Part shown: one piece after another, positions 24,501-35,739 of the stretch
How positions within the stretch are numbered: position 1 is the first letter of the stretch
Layout of the letters: each line of letters begins with the position of its first letter
DNA from: Knufia peltigerae
Taxonomy: Eukaryota; Ascomycota; Eurotiomycetes; Chaetothyriales; Trichomeriaceae
Reading direction: 5' to 3'
NCBI GenBank assembly: GCA_030247855.1
Contig: JAPDRN010000115.1
Coordinates: forward strand, 43,672 to 107,671
Length of the DNA stretch: 64,000 nucleotides
Notes under the pieces: model-generated
The model's database searches: none
The model's input: the letters and a program-made list of their open reading frames with translations, nothing else
Told to the model about the DNA's origin: nothing
Position numbers and translations under genes: made by a program

Positions 24501-25353
24501 TCACAAGTTTTCCACCCCGGCGCTTGGCGCTAATTAATTTCCAGCGAGACAGTTTGGATCACAGACTTTTGTACGGAGTACGTGCATGCAATTTCAACAA
24601 CACGATGGGCCCGCCCCTCCTTCTCCCAAGAAAAGCCAAGTGAGGCTTAGGGAAATTGGCAGAGCGTGTTGTGACACTACGAACAACAACCACAACAACA
24701 AGACACTCGGGGCCCCGCGACCGTGCGGGAACAAACAGCGACAGGCAGACAGGCCGCGCCCCCGGTGCCTTGGGACAAACACTACACTCACTCTTTCTCG
24801 GCGTGCCAATCGACGCCTATGACGATTTTCTAGGTACCAAGGATACAAGGGAAGCTTGTGTATAGCTTGTGTGTCGACGGTGAGGTGCTTCTTTTCAAAA
24901 AGCTTACTACTTACCATGGTAATAATATTCACATGGCAAGCAAGTAAAGAAGCTCGCGTTATGGAGTAGTAGACAAATATACTGCAAAAATGAGAAGCGA
25001 ACAAGAATTGAAGTTTCCGATTTTTATCGTTTTATTGACTAGTATAGACGGGTTTGGTTTCTACCCATGAAAGATGCTGCGTGCTGCTGTTCCCTGTTCA
25101 GTCCACACGACTGAATATGTCAGGGTCAAATGCTCCCCAAGTGGTATATAATCCGTTATATGCTGCAAACCGGGTACATGGCGGTATAAAACTGGCCAAT
25201 AAATTTTCCATCCACAAAAAAAGCTTCATGAACGTACAGACAAGAGTGAAAAGTTTCGCGACAAATGAAAAAATTGAATACACACAAAAATGTGTTCCCC
25301 AGCCAGAAGGTTCATTAAAGTAGGAAGAAGCTGCACCCAACTCTTTTCTTTTT
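21590..25353. other. Gene-poor region, 3.8 kb
   Basis: No supported coding gene between the MFS start and the multicopper-oxidase stop. Frames of 60-110 codons occur on both strands but none carries a family motif or a splice-consistent extension. The 23.9-24.6 kb part holds several copies of the palindrome GTACGGAGTAC/GTACTCCGTAC (24123-24133, 24449-24459, 24571-24581) and partial copies near 23995 and 24179. AT-rich ends suggest 3' and 5' flanks of the neighbours. Confidence 0.55.
24123..24581. repeat. Cluster of GTACGGAGTAC-type short palindromes (A)
   Basis: Exact 11-nt copies at 24123-24133, 24449-24459 and 24571-24581, the middle one followed by an overlapping TACTCCGTA, plus an ACTCCGTACT form near 24179. 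The motif recurs in the 30.5-34 kb gene-poor block but I did not find it inside the genes. Confidence 0.75.
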
Positions 25354-27570
25354 TTACAACGAGAAGAAGGCAAGGGCCACGGCAACAACGCCAAAGAGCG
25401 CTGACGGTGCCAAAGATGAGGCAGCACCAGTGTAGATGGCAGGGCCGGAGCCGGTGCTGGTAGATCCCTGACCACCGCTGGTGGTGCCGTTTGGCGAGCC
25501 AGAGACTTGAGAGCCGTAGCCGGTCGATGAGCCGCCGTTGTTGGAGCCTGATCCTGAGCCGTTGCCAGAGTTGGAACCGCCGTTGGAACCACTGCCGTTG
25601 TTGGAGCCTGATCCTGAGCCGTTGCCAGAGTTGGAACCGCCGTTGGAACCACTGCCGTTATTGGATCCAGAGCCGTTTCCGTTACCAGAACCGTTGCCGT
25701 TTCCACCGGGGAAGTTGCTGTGGCCATTGCCAGGGCAGACCTCACCAACGTCGGATGGTGGAACTGGGAAGTTGTCGATGCCGTCAAGGATGGCGACGGC
25801 CATACCACCAGACAAGTGAGTCTGGACGTGGCAGTGGAGAAGCCAAGCACCGGGAGTGTTGACTTGGTATCGGAAGACCATCCAAGTGCCATTGCCCTCA
25901 GCGGGGGTGCTGGTGTAGCCGTCAACGTATGGTGGGTTGACAAGGTTGAATGGGTATCCAGCAGCTTGCGCATCAGCGACCGAGGTGAAGTTGAAGTCAC
26001 CAACACCAGATCCGATGACGTAGAACTTGTTGGCGTGCTTGTGGATGGGGTGAGGCTCAGCGACTGGGCCAGCGACCTTGATGATCAGATCGACCCATTG
26101 GTTCATGTAGGTCTCAATGATGAGATCAGACTTGGGAATGCTGGCAGGGTTCTGGTACAACAGAGGTGGGGTGCCGTCGTCACGGCTCTGGTTGTAGGCT
26201 TCAACACCGCTGAGGGTCCAGGACCAAGCATCCAGAGGCTGAGCAGGGTTCTTCATGATGTCGAGAACGTAGCTGACGTCGGCGGAAGCAGCAACTGAGG
26301 AGGCTGGGAAAGGAGCAGCGGCAGCTGGGTTGAAAGGAACAATGGTGGTGAGGTTGCCACCTCCGTAGTTCATAGCAGCAGTACCGAGGAAACCTTGCGC
26401 ACCCTTGTAGGACAGGACACCGAATCCAGAGATGACCTGGTTGATACCATCGTTGGCAACACGGATCTGATAGTTACCAGGGGTCTGGTCAAGCTTGATC
26501 AAGAAGCTGACACGGTCGCCACCGGCAACAACGATCTCGTCAACCATTTGAGGGATGATGAAGCTACCGTCGTTCTCGTAGACGTACAACTTGTGGCTGT
26601 CGATGGTGACCTTCAGGAGAGCGAAAGCAGAGGGGTTGATCAGGGAAATGGATTTCCATCCATCCGCAGCGTCAACCTGGACGGTGTAGTTGGAACCGGT
26701 GTGGGGTGTGCAAGTGTAGTATGCTCCATCTGGAAGAGCTGCAAGGTTCTGGGTGAACTGAGGACCTTGGATCAGCTTGTTGTTTGGTGGGATGCAGCCC
26801 TTTGCGGTCAAAGAGGTGCCGTTCAAGATTTGAGGAACTTGAGGGGCAGCGTTGGCAGCAAGGACATCAGCACTTGGGCAGTAGGTCGAACCCTTGCCGT
26901 TGATAATGATGGAATCAGTGCAAGCATCGTCGATGTTCGCGCTCTTCTCGATGTTGAACAGTTCTTCAAAGGTGAACTGGCTCCAGTCGGAGACAAACAG
27001 AACCTCAGTGTCGAGAGCAGCCTGGGTCATCTTCTCAACATCATCCGAGGAGCTGCTGATCTGGCTGTAAGGGAGCTCTGCATCGTCCGCAGGAGCGATC
27101 TGGATAGCACCATACAGACCGTCACCCATTTGTCCCTTATAATGTGCGTGGTAGAAGTAGATACCAGCCTCTTCCGCAGTCCATTGGTACATGTAGCTGG
27201 TACCTGGCTTGATGACATACTGGGAAACACCGGGAACACCGTCGGCCCATGGTGTGCCATTCTGTCTGATACCGTGGAAGTGAACGCCGGTCACGTTGTT
27301 GAGGTTGTTGATAACGGTGAAGTCAACACAGTCGCCGACCTTGAGCTTCAGGGGAGGACCTGGCACGGTGCCGTTGGTCAAGATGGCTTCTCTGGGCGCA
27401 CCGATGTCTGAGCTGGTGATACCCCATGTCACGTCAATGGTGAAGGGAACACATTGGGAGGAGGTCGCGCAGACAGAGCTCGTCGAGTTGGATGACCAGG
27501 CGGCGACAGAAGAAACAGAAGAAACGAATGTGAGGGCAGCAAGAGCTGCAGACAGTTTTGAGCCTGCCAT
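25354..27570 (-). CDS. Secreted multicopper oxidase (laccase-like), GPI-anchor type
   Basis: 738 aa, no intron. A signal peptide ends near residue 24 (SVAA-W). All copper ligands are present: L1 HFHG (His97, His99), L2 HAH (141, 143), L3 HPIHKH (507, 510, 512), and L4 HCHVQTHLSGGM (His579, Cys580, His581, His585). Met590 is at the axial type-1 position. The L2 block YHAHYKGQMGDGLYG places it with ascomycete laccase-like oxidases or pigment MCOs rather than basidiomycete laccases. It should oxidise phenols or metal ions outside the cell with O2. The tail is a Gly/Asn/Ser-rich spacer with a 60-nt tandem duplication, then a short hydrophobic end (VVAVALAFF) typical of GPI attachment. It diverges from the GH43-like gene. 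Confidence 0.92.
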   Translation of the reverse strand: MAGSKLSAALAALTFVSSVSSVAAWSSNSTSSVCATSSQCVPFTIDVTWGITSSDIGAPREAILTNGTVPGPPLKLKVGDCVDFTVINNLNNVTGVHFHGIRQNGTPWADGVPGVSQYVIKPGTSYMYQWTAEEAGIYFYHAHYKGQMGDGLYGAIQIAPADDAELPYSQISSSSDDVEKMTQAALDTEVLFVSDWSQFTFEELFNIEKSANIDDACTDSIIINGKGSTYCPSADVLAANAAPQVPQILNGTSLTAKGCIPPNNKLIQGPQFTQNLAALPDGAYYTCTPHTGSNYTVQVDAADGWKSISLINPSAFALLKVTIDSHKLYVYENDGSFIIPQMVDEIVVAGGDRVSFLIKLDQTPGNYQIRVANDGINQVISGFGVLSYKGAQGFLGTAAMNYGGGNLTTIVPFNPAAAAPFPASSVAASADVSYVLDIMKNPAQPLDAWSWTLSGVEAYNQSRDDGTPPLLYQNPASIPKSDLIIETYMNQWVDLIIKVAGPVAEPHPIHKHANKFYVIGSGVGDFNFTSVADAQAAGYPFNLVNPPYVDGYTSTPAEGNGTWMVFRYQVNTPGAWLLHCHVQTHLSGGMAVAILDGIDNFPVPPSDVGEVCPGNGHSNFPGGNGNGSGNGNGSGSNNGSGSNGGSNSGNGSGSGSNNGSGSNGGSNSGNGSGSGSNNGGSSTGYGSQVSGSPNGTTSGGQGSTSTGSGPAIYTGAASSLAPSALFGVVAVALAFFSL
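25534..25653. repeat. Two identical 60-nt tandem copies in the MCO tail
   Basis: Bases 25534-25593 and 25594-25653 are identical, followed by a partial third copy. In the minus-strand frame each encodes a 20-residue Gly/Ser/Asn block. Being a multiple of three, copy-number change would keep the frame. Confidence 0.9.
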
Positions 27571-29136
27571 TATTATGTACTTGTATAAGTCAAACGAAGG
27601 ACTGGATTGATGAATGGGGGAACAGAAGAGGAAGCGAGAGAACCAGACGAGAGCGGTCCCAGAGCCTTATGAATGCATCGGTTGTCTGTAGGAAAGTGGC
27701 TTCCAGATTGGAGGACCAGCCATCCTAGAAGCAACACGGTTCAATGCTTGGGGCCGCAGGAGCCTCCTTTAGCAATAGACGCTTTACCAGGTTTCAAGTA
27801 GTGTGATCCTCTGGCTCCACTGGGAAGTCTAGTACATCACACCCCCATACGAACCATTACCCAGCCCTTCAAGGCCATGGGACGAGTGGCCTCCTGGTGG
27901 CGACGTGGGAATCAGCTGCTAGCGTCAGACGTCAGCGATCCAGAGCCATTTGTGTCGGATGAGTCGATTCAACGAGTAAGAACACACAGCCCGCTCGAAT
28001 ATAGACAGGTTCGACAGATGTCAGGTTATGGATGACCTGTGCGGCGCAGAGATTGGGATAAGCAGATCGTGCAGGATCTTTTGATTAGGAAATTTTGTAA
28101 ACAGGAAAAGAGCCATGGCTGGGTCGCGCTAATGCAGGTGCGAGGAGCATCGATGGGGTGGCGCAATCAATCACCAGCGACGCCCTGGCCGTTACAGTGG
28201 CTGATCCATGGACCCCCCAGCTTCTCCTAGGCCATTCCCTGAGATCTGGTTCGTGCCCTGTTTCGTTAACAAGGAAGCTTGACACTCACCAAGAAGCCTT
28301 AGTGCCGTCAAGCAACGAATCCCAAACTCATTTGCACTCCAGCTGTTAGTGATCCAGCCACACTCAGCGCACACCCTCCCTCCCGCCAACCGCCTGCCGT
28401 CATAGCCCTGCCTCGTGCGACGAGGGAAATCATTTCATCAAAGTAAACAAACAGTGGCAGGAAGGCTGGAGCGGTCGGATCACCAGGCTGTCCATGACCA
28501 TACATCATTTGAGATCAGCTCGCCAATATTGACACCAATCGGCAATCATCAGAAACAACTTCCCCGGTCTATTGAGGAGCCATAATTCGAGTGTTTCGCT
28601 TCGAAGGTTCCATGCCTGGTCTGTTTGCCCAACTAAGAATAGATGCGCGAGAAAAACTTGATGGGGGAGAAAAAGTAGAGGAACATTTTCGCTTGGGTCC
28701 TGGATTTTAGTGAGACAACGATGCCCCCCCTATTGGACCCACTCCCTTAATGACTCCTCCGGCCACTAACATCACGTGCGGGTTCTGTTTGTGAAGACAA
28801 GCCGAAACCGCGTCTTCCGTACAGACACTGACAAGCATCAGCCCTCGCCTTACTGCGCTGAAGCTCGGGGTGCTTTTCACGTGGCAGTCTGTGGGTGAGA
28901 GTGATGTCTCCGTCCCGCTCACAGATACCTCTCAGTACAGTACAGTACAAGCTAAACTTGGCGTCAGCACCACTGAAGCCGATTGAGGCGCATGCCACAC
29001 CATACTACGCTGTGATGAGCCTAATTTTCCGCCCTTCCGGCCTGTTATAGTACCCATAACAATGCCGACCGCCAGCGCCTGATTTCTCTCACGCCATTTC
29101 TTGTTCACCGGTGGGCGGCTTTGGGTTGCAAGTGGC
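27571..29136. promoter_or_regulatory. Long divergent region, MCO / GH43-like gene
   Basis: 1,566 nt between divergent starts at 27570 (minus) and 29137 (plus). It should hold both promoters and long leaders. Frames in it have no recognisable family. No RNA gene or repeat array seen. Confidence 0.5.
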
Positions 29137-30234
29137 ATGTCGGGGATGCCTCGTATAGCCTCGCTGGCCTTGTGCCTGACCACTGCCGCGCTGTTCCAAT
29201 CAGCGATTGCACTCGACAGTCACGGGGCGGCAATCTCGACAAATTTCCCAGATCCTGGCTTGGCGCAAACTGAAGACGGTCATTGGTATGCCTTTAGCAC
29301 TCAAAATGAGAAAGTCAACGTCCAGCTCGCCTCATCGACCGATTTCGTGCACTGGCAGCTCCATGAAGGCTACGATGCCCTTCCCACGTTACCGGCATGG
29401 GCGAGACCAAATCCTCACGCCCACGTCTGGGCGCCCGACGTGAATCAACGACCTGATGGCATCTGGGTCATGTACTTTGCCGCTGTCGGACGGGCTCATC
29501 CGAAGAAGCACTGTCTGGGAGCTGCTACATCCCCCAATGTGACCGGTCCGTACACTCCTTTGGAAGTCACGCTTGTGTGCGACCTTCCTGCAGGGGGCAA
29601 TATTGACCCGAACCTCTTCCGGGACCCCGTCGATGGCCAGAACTATCTCGTTTACAAGACTGACGGGAATACCATTGGCCATGGAGGAGCCTGCTCAAAC
29701 ACGAACAAGCCTGTCGCGCCAACTCCTTTGAACCTGCAATTGATGGATTCAAATGATCTCGTCACGCCTATCGGCCCGCCGGTATTTTTATTTTCTAATA
29801 TAGGCGCCTTCCGAGAGGACGGGCCCAACGTCGAACGACCTTGCATGGTGTTCCAGGATTCGACCTACTACCTCCTCTACAACGCGCAATGTTACGCCGA
29901 ATTGGAATATCATATCGACTTTGTGAGTTGTACTGTTGGCGTCGATACGCACAATGGCGTTCTTGGGTGCGACTGGAAAGCCTTGAAGCAGGAGCAACAG
30001 ACATGGCGCAACCGTACGCTGTTGCGCACCGGTGACACCATCTCCGGTTTCACCTTGCACGCCCCGGGCAGCATGGATGTCAGCCCTGGTCAACACAAGG
30101 TGGTTTTCCACGGCGACATCAACCTCGAATGGTTCAAAAGGAATCGCCGGCCTAATGTTCCTCGAGTGCGTGCCATGTACGCTGCTGAGATCGATTTTGC
30201 CCAATCGAGTCTGCATGTCACCAGACTCAACTGA
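29137..30234 (+). CDS. Secreted glycoside hydrolase, GH43-like (five-bladed propeller)
   Basis: 365 aa, no intron. A signal peptide covers about residues 1-25 (MSGMPRIASLALCL...AIA). The three acidic positions expected of GH43 are visible: a base Asp in NFPDPG (Asp39), the middle Asp in GGNIDPNLFRD (157 or 163), and the acid Glu in FREDGPNVERPC (227 or 233). Propeller signatures include HVWAPDV (about 97-102) and DSTYYLLYNAQ. GH43 enzymes act on arabinan, xylan side chains or galactan in plant walls; the exact activity is uncertain. The first ATG of the frame is at 29137. It diverges from the multicopper oxidase, so two secreted enzymes share an upstream region. Confidence 0.87.
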   Translation: MSGMPRIASLALCLTTAALFQSAIALDSHGAAISTNFPDPGLAQTEDGHWYAFSTQNEKVNVQLASSTDFVHWQLHEGYDALPTLPAWARPNPHAHVWAPDVNQRPDGIWVMYFAAVGRAHPKKHCLGAATSPNVTGPYTPLEVTLVCDLPAGGNIDPNLFRDPVDGQNYLVYKTDGNTIGHGGACSNTNKPVAPTPLNLQLMDSNDLVTPIGPPVFLFSNIGAFREDGPNVERPCMVFQDSTYYLLYNAQCYAELEYHIDFVSCTVGVDTHNGVLGCDWKALKQEQQTWRNRTLLRTGDTISGFTLHAPGSMDVSPGQHKVVFHGDINLEWFKRNRRPNVPRVRAMYAAEIDFAQSSLHVTRLN

Positions 30235-30690
30235 AGCCCTGTTTTTCGATTCTTGCATCATGTATAGACGAGCGGTTGTCACGCGGCACCTGCTTACTCC
30301 TTGCTTTTAGCGACTAGACTCAAAAATCTCACTTCCAGGCGCCAGATTTCTGTTGGCATGATCCTTTGGCGTGATTTTCGTCATCATAAATAGCTTCTCA
30401 CAAGATTTTCCATTGGTCAGCCGAACGACGAGTCTGCCTCACTCCGCTGACGGAGAGATGTCGCTGATGTCGAATCCTACTCGTACGGAGTGCTCCTTAC
30501 ATTACAATACGATAAGCTTGTTCGCCGAAAGACGTTCGCCGGAGAATTGCATCTTTTATTACTCCGTATCAGCTCCACATAGGACTCGGTAATGGATATG
30601 ATACCGAGTAGACCGCAAGTGACAATACCATACATTGATCAAATGCTAATTTGATGCGGAAAGCCTGAATCGCCAGGATGTTTGCGCCGA

Positions 30691-31633
30691 GGTACGGAGT
30701 ACCATCTACAGACTACTGTACGGCCTCCAAAGCAGGGTAGTTTGTCCAACATTTGGTGGGGGTACTAGTTGAAACAAAGTGGCAGATCCGTCCCCATCGT
30801 CGAAGCGACACTGTTGTGCTCCCGGTAGACACTTTGACATTTCCGCCTCCCGAGGGAAAACTCGATGATCACTAAACCACCAAAGTCCGTTCGAGCATGA
30901 ACCAGTAACCAGTAGAAAGTAGAAGAGGGCATCCTGAGTTTCATTGTGCGGTGAGTTCAGGCTACCCATGGACATTTCGAGCAATACTCTACTGTATGTA
31001 CAGTACCCGTACTTCGTAACTCCTTACAGCTTCGTACTGCGAAGTTCTTTTTTGTTTGCAGACCCACACCCACCTGCATACTCGTCCCGTAAGGTAACGA
31101 CGTTGGCCCACTTTCCTTCCTGTCTTCCTAATCGTGGAACTCTCTCTTCTTACCACTCACCCTTTTTACTCCGTACAGTAGTCTGAACGATCCCACTGTA
31201 CAAATAACTCATAGTTTAACAACCGTCAAAGGTCAACATTATTTTCAAGAGGTTGACAACTATCAAAAAATGATCGTAGCGCTCGGACCTTCGATCGACA
31301 AGTTCCCAAAGAAACTAGTCCGTTCCCCAGCCTCGCGCCACCGTCAGACAATATTGTTGGTCTGTGTGTCCCTTACATCGATTGTCAACCACCTCATGTA
31401 CAACAAAATGTATCTTCTGCAAGATGATGTATTACAAGATTTTTGGCCTTGTACCACGTTTCACATTGGCACTACGGAGTACGTGTGTAGGAATAGGCAA
31501 TATACAGGTAGTAGTACGGAGTACAAGAATATGCTTGTTGGGGTGGGATGCTGGGGAAGGCTGGGAATACATTATTGGTACGGAGTACGAGTATCATCAG
31601 TGATGCCAGCACAGCCACACAAGGAAAAACGTT

Positions 31634-31674
<41 letters not shown>

Positions 31675-33980
31675 TGTTCATCGCTTAAGCAAGGAGTATG
31701 GAGGTGGAATCACCGCCCATGACATGTAGTCAGTGGCTTGCAGAGGGTCGCCGTGGGACTAGCAAGTACTGCGTATCCCAATTATTACTCATACATGCGG
31801 GTATGTGAAATGTATCAGTTACCTTGTACGGAGTACTCATTCTCTCTCGACAAGGCCAAGAAGGTTGGGCATGTTACCTGTACACTGCATATCCTTATTC
31901 CGGATTCCGTACTCAACCCCCCCTTGTCTCCGGGTTCGGCATGTGTAAGAAAGAGTGATGGAGGGGGCGACAAAAATGCCATGCATGGTAGGCCTCATGG
32001 CTATTTTTATTGGATGAAACCTCAAGCGAGATCTTGCCCTGGGAGGGGGGGGGTCATTCATGCAGGGATGGTCGCACATGTTACTATTGTAGTGGGACTC
32101 GTCCCGTACTCCGTACTTGTTCCTAGATGGTTTAGAGGCCCTTCAAGCCGCCTTTTTTCTTGCCCTTGCATCAAGTTCCCGGGCTTCTCAAACAAGCCGT
32201 CGCGACTCCGTTACAAAGCTACATGTGGCTCTCAAACGCATTTTTCCCACCTCCCCTTCAGAAATCCCTGTTGGCCAAGACGGCTTTCAAGTTTCAAGTT
32301 CAACACCCACCACACCTCGTATCTACTCCGTACTGCCATGCATGCGACCTGCACAGTCAAGGGGGAAAAGGATAAAAAAAATGTGGAGGACAGCAGCAAA
32401 AGTCCCATTGTTACGGAGTACAGAGTAAGAAGAAATCACACAATCATTGTTCGGTAGTATACGGAGTACTCCAGCATAATTCGATGGGACGTACCATTCG
32501 GCTTTGACTTAGGTAAGGTGCCATTGTGTCAGCCCGCACACGATCCCACGAGCTCATGAGCCCACACGCCCGTCTTCTCGCGATAAGTATACGCCGGACG
32601 AGGCTGAGCCCCCAAAGCAAAGTGTTCCTATTTTGCCTCTTATCGCGGGTCCTCGAAAGTGCAAAAATAACTCTTTGCTCACGTAAAAAAAGAGACATAC
32701 ACACCACCCACCATCCCACATTTGTTACTTCTCTCGTCCCGAGTTATCACGGGACTGAAAATTGATACCTTACCAAACTGAGGGTATATGGGGATAACGG
32801 TTTACACCAATCGATTAGGCACACCACGCCATGAGAGGAGACAAAAAAGGAGGCGGCCACTAAAATACATCCCAAAGTTAGCCTGATTTTTCGAGTGGGC
32901 TGTCTCGAGGAGCTGGTAGGATTGTGATGGTGTTGTTGTCTTGAGACATTATCACACCGAGGACGCCTTTATTGAGTTTTCTCAAATCCTGTGAGCCTCA
33001 AAAAGCCACATCGAGTATACTTGGCAAGGTAGGATCATTTATCGCCCATTGAAAAGTCATGCTGTCAAAGTGGTAGGTCGAAGGGTATGGTCTTGTCATC
33101 TTTTCTTTCACCTTGTACTCGAACCAATTGAGGTTGCCAAAATTGTACTCGCCTTCATTTCCAGATCAATCTCTCCCGACACATAACCCAATGACAACTG
33201 AATCCTGAGGATGTCTGTAAAGGATGGTGAGTGGTTGTGGATGGTTGGCAGGGTTGAGAATTGATCGGTCCCACGTCTCTTGGTGTCATCAAACACGCAC
33301 ACAGTCACACTCACTATCACCTGAAGGTAGGTTGTCTGGGCTGAGCCTCCTAAACATTGCCTAGGACGAGGTTGCTCGAGATCCCAACTCCCCGATTCTA
33401 CTCGATCCTGCGACCTCCCCAGGCTGTTTAGGAATATCTTCAACCGTGATAGCTTCATTACCTACACCACTGTCCTCGGGACGGAAAATGAGGACGGTGG
33501 GACATGTCGTTGACGACCTGTGAGTATGGGGTCCACGGTATGATATCAAACTCATCTCCTCGATTGAGGTCCAACGTCATCAGAGTGACAGAAACACCAA
33601 GCACGAGCTTGAACAGCGCACGGGCTGGAAAGCCTTCAGCTTCGGAGACCGGTCATGACACATCCGAATAGACGACGGACTACAAGGTCGACTCCGGACA
33701 CAGCCAGAACGATATCCTCTCCTGAAATGACAACACGATACGTCACTGAACGCCCGTCCAAATCATCGGAGATGATGAGGGTAAAAAAAAAGTAAAAGTG
33801 AGAGATGTCAGGGATCCCGACCGCGCGGCTGGCCAAACTAACATATCACCGCACAGTTGTCACTTTTGATATCCATCGATGGCCATGTAATTTCATGATT
33901 GACAGGGACCACCACCACCACCAACCGCATCACTTTCTTCTCTCTCATCTTTTTCCAAAATGTCCGTCATCTACTCCGTA
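30691..33980. repeat. Cluster of GTACGGAGTAC-type short palindromes (B)
   Basis: Copies read directly: 30691-30703 (extended to GGTACGGAGTACC), 31473-31482, 31514-31524, 31578-31588, 31826-31836, 32106-32116, 32324-32333, 32412-32421, 32460-32469 and 33972-33980 (TACTCCGTA). Both orientations occur because the 11-mer pairs with itself except at the central base. Spacing is irregular, so it is a dispersed motif, not a CRISPR-like or tandem array. Confidence 0.8.
31637..31671. repeat. (CT)n microsatellite
   Basis: An uninterrupted CT run of about 35 nt inside the gene-poor block. Confidence 0.95.
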
Positions 33981-34787
33981 TGTGCAATAATAATGATGAA
34001 TATCATTGTACACGTCAACCTGTCAATCAGAGCGAACCCACCGTCCGTCGGCTCACCTTTTTATCATTGCTTCTTGCTCAAAGATCGTCCCCGTCAAGTG
34101 ACAAGGGGGCAAGCCACCATATTACAAGTTAATATGTACGTCAGTCACAATTTCAACAAGTCGCCGACACAATATTGTACATGTCGCCAGCGCCCACTTC
34201 AAAAGCCCTACAACAACCTCCTTTCTGTCTCGCTCGGAGGGCGGGCTATTGTCGTTGACAAGTATGATATGGATGCTGATGCCGATATTGATGGTGGGCA
34301 TCCAAGCGGCGAGTAGACTCTTCGAACACACACCGATGAAGGAGTCAACCGTCGTACAGGCTTGTATTGGAAGTAAGTTTGGCTTCTTGTGAAGAGAAAC
34401 CTTTCTTGCATTTTTTTGCCTTGACCGTGAGACATGTACGGGTATCGAATGGTGTATAGTATGCGAAGTTGAAGGTCCGCAAGCCGTTGACAATAAAAAT
34501 AACATTCTCTATCTGCATCTCCCCTGAGGACACGCAAGCACATGAATCGTTTGCAGTGCCTTTGGAATAATAAATCCGTAAATTCATCCACTCCGCCCAT
34601 CAACACCGTTCGATTGATATCTTACAATGAAACATTAAACGACCAAATCAACGTTGCGTCTTTGCACGACGAGCCCACGACGACCATTCAAGCGATCCCG
34701 GCCGTCGAATGCTGGTATGTCATCCCGACCCCCCAAAAAACCAAATCAGCCTCCCCTAGAGCCATCCTCGAGTCGGTTGAGCAAGCT

Positions 34788-35739
34788 TCAAGACAAGGCC
34801 TCAGTCTTCTCGTGCGCCGCATACCTCGCGCTTCTCGCCTTGGCCATCCTCCTCTCGAGCACGATACCAACACCACCGACGACACAGCTCACGGCTTCCA
34901 AAACCATGACTGCGACCAAGAGGCCCACTCCGACCTGGCTCTCCTTGCACAACCTCTTGAAGCCTGCCGGGATCGGCATGCCGCTGGCCAAGTACACGGG
35001 GATCTGGAGGGACTTGGCGTCCGAATTGAACTTTGCCGCACCGTCCGAGAACTTGCACGTCCACGACTGAAGAGAGTCGCGAGCGTGGTGGTCCGAAGGA
35101 TCCGTCAGGGAAGTGTTGAAGGGTATTGCGAAGATGCATAGAACCAACCCGACGAGGGACGACGCCAGGAAGACAAAGTTGTACATCAAGGTACGCGAAT
35201 AAGGCTGCAAGAAAAACACACGTCAGTATATCCATCCATCTAGTCGACCAGCCCCGACACCGAGGCTGCTCAAAGGCTCGGAATACAGTACGTACAGTTG
35301 GAATGAGCGAAAAGACCACGTATCCCACGTTCACCGCGATCACTATCGCCGCCGGGATGAGGATCGCCAATGTAGGTCTGACATCGACATTGACCGGCCA
35401 CAGTTGAGGCAGGTGGTACTCTTTGTGCAAGCCTGTCTCATCATACCGATCTAAGACGTGTCCTGCACAGCCGAGTGCCGCGGTGGCACTGGCGGCCACG
35501 ACCACCGCCAGTCCCAAGCGGGACCATTGGAGCACTTGAGCTTTGGCAAGGTACGCCGACTCTTGAACGGAGCTCGCCGAGTTGCGCGAGTGCAGGGACG
35601 AGGTCAAGAGCGGCGAGGCATTGGCCATGAACGCCGTCGTCTCGTACGGCGTGGGAGGCTCGAGGTGTTTCCTCGTGCTCGAGCCCGATCCGGGACGAAG
35701 GTCGGAAGAGGCAGAGCGTGAGTTGGACAGTGCCGCCAT
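34788..35739 (-). CDS. Unknown integral membrane protein
   Basis: 286 aa, not recognised as a named family. Exons 35739-35296 and 35204-34788, 91-nt intron, phase 0 (VVFSLIPT|PYSRTLMY). The N-terminal ~65 residues are polar and Ser-rich. Four hydrophobic segments follow: about 75-95 (LGLAVVVAASATAALGCAG), 125-147 (LAILIPAAIVIAVNVGYVVFS), 157-178 (FVFLASSLVGLVLCIFAI), and about 245-265 (GVGLLVAVMVLEAVSCVVGG). A ~65-residue loop between TM3 and TM4 holds a single Cys. The C-terminus is short and basic (RRMAKARSARYAAHE). The topology resembles four-helix MARVEL-like fungal membrane proteins, but I cannot claim membership. Confidence 0.75.

Larger units (their letters stand above)
30235..34787. 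other. Gene-poor region with short palindromes, 4.6 kb
   Basis: No supported gene between the GH43-like stop and the membrane-protein stop. The block carries a dispersed GTACGGAGTAC palindrome (at least a dozen exact or one-end-short copies, 30.5-34.0 kb), a (CT)17 microsatellite at 31637-31671, and several homopolymer G or A runs. Open frames such as 31738-32457 plus and 34208-34606 minus have no family motif and a composition unlike the real genes here. Confidence 0.55.

Noticed and set aside
26395..27411. 338-codon plus-strand frame
   Set aside because: Antisense shadow of the multicopper oxidase, which has all copper motifs on the minus strand.
31738..32457. 239-codon plus-strand frame in the gene-poor block
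   Set aside because: No family motif, crosses GTACGGAGTAC repeats and homopolymers, and has no plausible splice extension.
24123..33980. CRISPR-like or tandem array made of the 11-nt motif
   Set aside because: Spacing is irregular and the motif is far too short; also not expected in a eukaryotic genome.
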